DNA from: Planctomycetota bacterium
Lineage (GTDB): Bacteria > Planctomycetota > Planctomycetia > Pirellulales > Pirellulaceae
Assembly (NCBI GenBank): GCA_016872725.1
Contig: VGZC01000007.1
Coordinates: forward strand, 60,607 to 124,606
DNA: 64,000 bases
Reading direction: 5' to 3'
Under the pieces are notes generated by a model. It had not been told where the DNA came from. It made no database searches and saw only the letters and a list, made by a program, of their open reading frames with translations. Position numbers and translations under genes: made by a program. Positions 61,830 through 64,000 of the stretch are shown piece by piece. Numbering within the stretch: position 1 is the stretch's first letter; each line of letters opens with the position of its first letter.

Positions 61830-64000
61830 CTACCGGACCGTGGCGTGAGCCGCAGCCGGTACGGAAACAGTTCGACGTGCCATTGAGTGATCATGCAGCT
61901 CGTCTTCCTCGGACTGTTCGGCCTTCACGAGGCGTTCTGCATCTTTGCCGCTGAACGCCAGGAAGAGTCCGGGATGAATGAGGAACTCGCAGAATGTTGA
62001 GGTCACGAGGCCACCGAGAATCACGGTCGCCACCGGGTACAGGATTTCCCGTCCGGGCTCCTGGCCGCCCCAGACCAGCGGCACCAGGCCAATGCCGGCG
62101 GTCAGCGCCGTCATTAGCACCGGAGCCAACCGTTCGAGGCTTCCTCGGAGCACCATCTTCGGGCTGAATTCCTCGTTCTCTTCCCTCATCAAATGGAAAT
62201 AGTGCGTGACCAAGAGAACTCCGTTGCGAACCGCAATCCCGCCTAGCGAGATAAAGCCCACAAGGCTGGCGACTGTCAAGGACTGTCCGGTAATGACCAG
62301 GCCCATCACGCCGCCGATAAAGGCCGTGGGCAGCGCGTTCAAGACCTGCAACACGATCCGCACTGACGGGTAGAGCAGCATGAGCACCAAGAACATGCCG
62401 ACGACCGAAACGGCCGCCAACAACACGATCAGCGTCGTGGCACGCTGCTGGCTCTCGAACTGGCCGGCATACTCGACAAAATATCCTTCGGGCATTTCGA
62501 CTCGCTCTTTGACTCGCTGTTGAATTTCAGCAACGGCACTGGCCAAGTCGCGATCTTGGGTATTACAGCGAATGACGATCCGCCGTCGAGCGTTTTCCCG
62601 GTTAACGGCGTTGGGGCCGACCCCTTCGCTGATGTCGGCGAGCGAAGAAAGATCGGCTTGCCCCTTGTTGCCCGGCAGGTCAATCCGCAGTCGGCCCAAG
62701 TTGGCGTAGTCAGTGCGGTAGGCCTGTTCGAGTCGGACCAGCAGATCGAAACGGCGTTGTCCTTCGAGGACTTGGGAAGTGACTTCGCCTTGCAGGGCGG
62801 TCTGCATGATGCGGCCGACATATTCGCGAGTCAGGCCATATCGAGCTAGGTCGTCGGGACGCAGGCGAATGTGCAATTCGGGCGTCTGCTGAACCGGTTC
62901 GATAACCGGCGGCGTCACACCGGGGATGTCCTTGATCGCGGCCTTCACCTTCTCAGCCGTCGCGAGCAGAGTATCGAGATCATCTCCGACGACCTTGATT
63001 GCGATTTGGGCGTACACGCCGGACACCATGTGACTGATGAGGTGAGCCAGCGGTTGTTCGACCTCAATGTCAACGCCGGGCACTTCATTGCGCAGCTCTT
63101 TGAGGATCTGTTGGATCATCTCTTCACGACCGTGCTGGGCCTCCGGGTTCATGCTTAGGATGTACTCCCCCGCGTTCACTGGCGCAGCGTGTTCATCCAT
63201 CTCCGCCCGACCCGTCCGACGGACGAAGTGCAATATCTCGCCATCGGGACGATCAAGGGTCAATTGACGCTGGCGAAACTTGTTATCGATGAGTTGAGAT
63301 ACTTGGTTCGACGCGTCGAGCGACGAGCCGGGCGGGAGCGTCACATTGACGAGAATGCTCCCTTCGTCAAACTGCGGGAGGAAGTTGCGGCCAAGGTTCG
63401 CCAATTCCCAACCGGCGAAAGCGACCAGCAGCCAGGTGATCGCCAGCAACCATGCCGGCGCGGCCATGCTCATCCGAATGAGGCGCGTCGCCGCCCATTT
63501 CAGTGCTCGCAGCAGGGGCCCATCCCCTTCCCGGTGCGTGGCCTCGGACTGCGGCAGCAAGTAATAGCTCAGGACGGGCGTCACGGTCAGTGAAACGAGC
63601 AATGAGGCCAGGATCGAGACGATATAGGCCACTCCAAGCGGAGCAAAGAGTCGCCCCTCGACCCCCGATAGCGCGAAGAGCGGCAAGAAGACCAGGATGA
63701 CGACCGCCGTGCCGAAAACGACTGCGCCGCGGATTTCCTTGCTGGCTTCGTAAACCACCAGCAGTGAGGACTTGGGGTTGCCGGCGGCATTGTTCTCTTT
63801 CAGTCGGCGGAAGATGTTCTCGACATCGACGATGGCGTCGTCCACGAGCTCCCCCATCGCCACGGCGATGCCCCCAGGGCCAGCGCATATCGAAGTCATG
63901 ATCCCAGCAGAACTTGCTCCAAATAGTCCGTACTCCAGCTTGCCATTTGCATCCGTCCACGCACGCTTTCCTTCTCGGACTTGCCGCGTTTGAGCAGCGT
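61830..64000 (-). CDS. cusA: CusA/CzcA-type RND metal-efflux pump, N-terminal part missing or displaced
   Basis: From GGIAVAMGELVDDAIVDVEN (the TM4 proton-relay region, normally near residue 400) to the end, the protein is a complete C-terminal two-thirds of an HME-RND pump: VFGTAVVILVFLPLFALSGV, FLPQFDEGSILVNVTLPPGS, periplasmic loops, and SLVGFISLGGIAVRNGVLLV. The frame stays open to the window edge (no stop; the first ATG is at 63899). However, the 100 bp before that (WTDANGKLEYGLFGASSAG) do not look like the expected N-terminal RND helices. The gene is therefore either fused or truncated at about 63.88 kb, or the junction is an assembly problem. Confidence 0.8.
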   Translation of the reverse strand, partial: AAQTRQVREGKRAWTDANGKLEYGLFGASSAGIMTSICAGPGGIAVAMGELVDDAIVDVENIFRRLKENNAAGNPKSSLLVVYEASKEIRGAVVFGTAVVILVFLPLFALSGVEGRLFAPLGVAYIVSILASLLVSLTVTPVLSYYLLPQSEATHREGDGPLLRALKWAATRLIRMSMAAPAWLLAITWLLVAFAGWELANLGRNFLPQFDEGSILVNVTLPPGSSLDASNQVSQLIDNKFRQRQLTLDRPDGEILHFVRRTGRAEMDEHAAPVNAGEYILSMNPEAQHGREEMIQQILKELRNEVPGVDIEVEQPLAHLISHMVSGVYAQIAIKVVGDDLDTLLATAEKVKAAIKDIPGVTPPVIEPVQQTPELHIRLRPDDLARYGLTREYVGRIMQTALQGEVTSQVLEGQRRFDLLVRLEQAYRTDYANLGRLRIDLPGNKGQADLSSLADISEGVGPNAVNRENARRRIVIRCNTQDRDLASAVAEIQQRVKERVEMPEGYFVEYAGQFESQQRATTLIVLLAAVSVVGMFLVLMLLYPSVRIVLQVLNALPTAFIGGVMGLVITGQSLTVASLVGFISLGGIAVRNGVLLVTHYFHLMREENEEFSPKMVLRGSLERLAPVLMTALTAGIGLVPLVWGGQEPGREILYPVATVILGGLVTSTFCEFLIHPGLFLAFSGKDAERLVKAEQSEEDELHDHSMARRTVSVPAAAHATVR

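Overview
The window looks like a chromosomal stretch of a GC-rich planctomycete. The evidence is a PVC-type large secreted cytochrome, ThuA/LamG proteins, a DUF1559 pseudopilin, a MauG-type beta-propeller cytochrome, a beta-RFAP synthase-like GHMP protein (tetrahydromethanopterin branch), many GTG/TTG starts and many ATGA-type gene overlaps. All assignments come from reading the sequence; no database search was run.

Layout. (1) 1-17.3 kb is ordinary chromosome: two minus-strand secreted degradative/redox proteins (tandem ThuA-LamG protein, cut by the window edge; propeller-HEAT-cytochrome c protein), a Dabb-barrel protein, a small secreted thioredoxin-like gene with an in-frame TGA where a CxxC cysteine is expected (candidate selenoprotein), a YncE-like/MauG-like protein, a GtaA-type glutaminase-like protein behind a beta-RFAP synthase homologue, then pdxJ, dapA, an M28 peptidase with two PDZ domains, and tRNA-Ser(GCT). 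(2) 17.3-21.2 kb is a decayed integrative element at the 3' end of tRNA-Ser. It is bounded by a 23-bp direct repeat of the tRNA end and holds a broken RepA-like ATPase, a small conserved ORF, an excisionase-like HTH protein and a stand-alone Cas10/Cmr2-like palm protein with a GGDD motif. A second, broken integrase straddles the right repeat.

(3) 21.3-53.0 kb is a Flp/Tad pilus system in two separated minus-strand blocks: tadD, a CpaD-like lipoprotein and the secretin at 21.3-24.7 kb; and flp, prepilin peptidase, tadE, cpaB, tadG, cpaE/tadZ, cpaF/tadA, tadB, tadC and a DUF192 gene at 41.6-53.0 kb. Between them lies a plus-strand block: small overlapping ORFs, DUF58, a transglutaminase-like protein, an A24 peptidase-like protein, then MoxR, a lipoprotein and a COG0701 permease. 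The MoxR gene is separated from its usual DUF58/transglutaminase partners by a metal cassette (NicO efflux, Fur/Zur-like regulator, WD40, CobW-like GTPase, znuA-znuC-znuB). The cassette is bracketed by two 118-bp direct repeats that are read in the same frame as the C-terminal tails of two different membrane proteins.

(4) 53.4-64.0 kb holds a His/Cys-rich secreted protein, transposase debris, a secreted alpha/beta hydrolase, a histidine kinase/NtrC-type regulator pair facing a DUF1559 pseudopilin that has a near-consensus sigma-54 promoter, a decayed secreted-protein gene, and a metal-efflux RND pump with a companion lipoprotein, running off the right edge.

Points most worth following: the TGA-for-Cys thioredoxin-like gene, the Cas10-like protein on the tRNA-Ser element, the repeat-bracketed zinc cassette with its divergent palindrome-controlled promoter, and the sigma-54 circuit on a DUF1559 protein.
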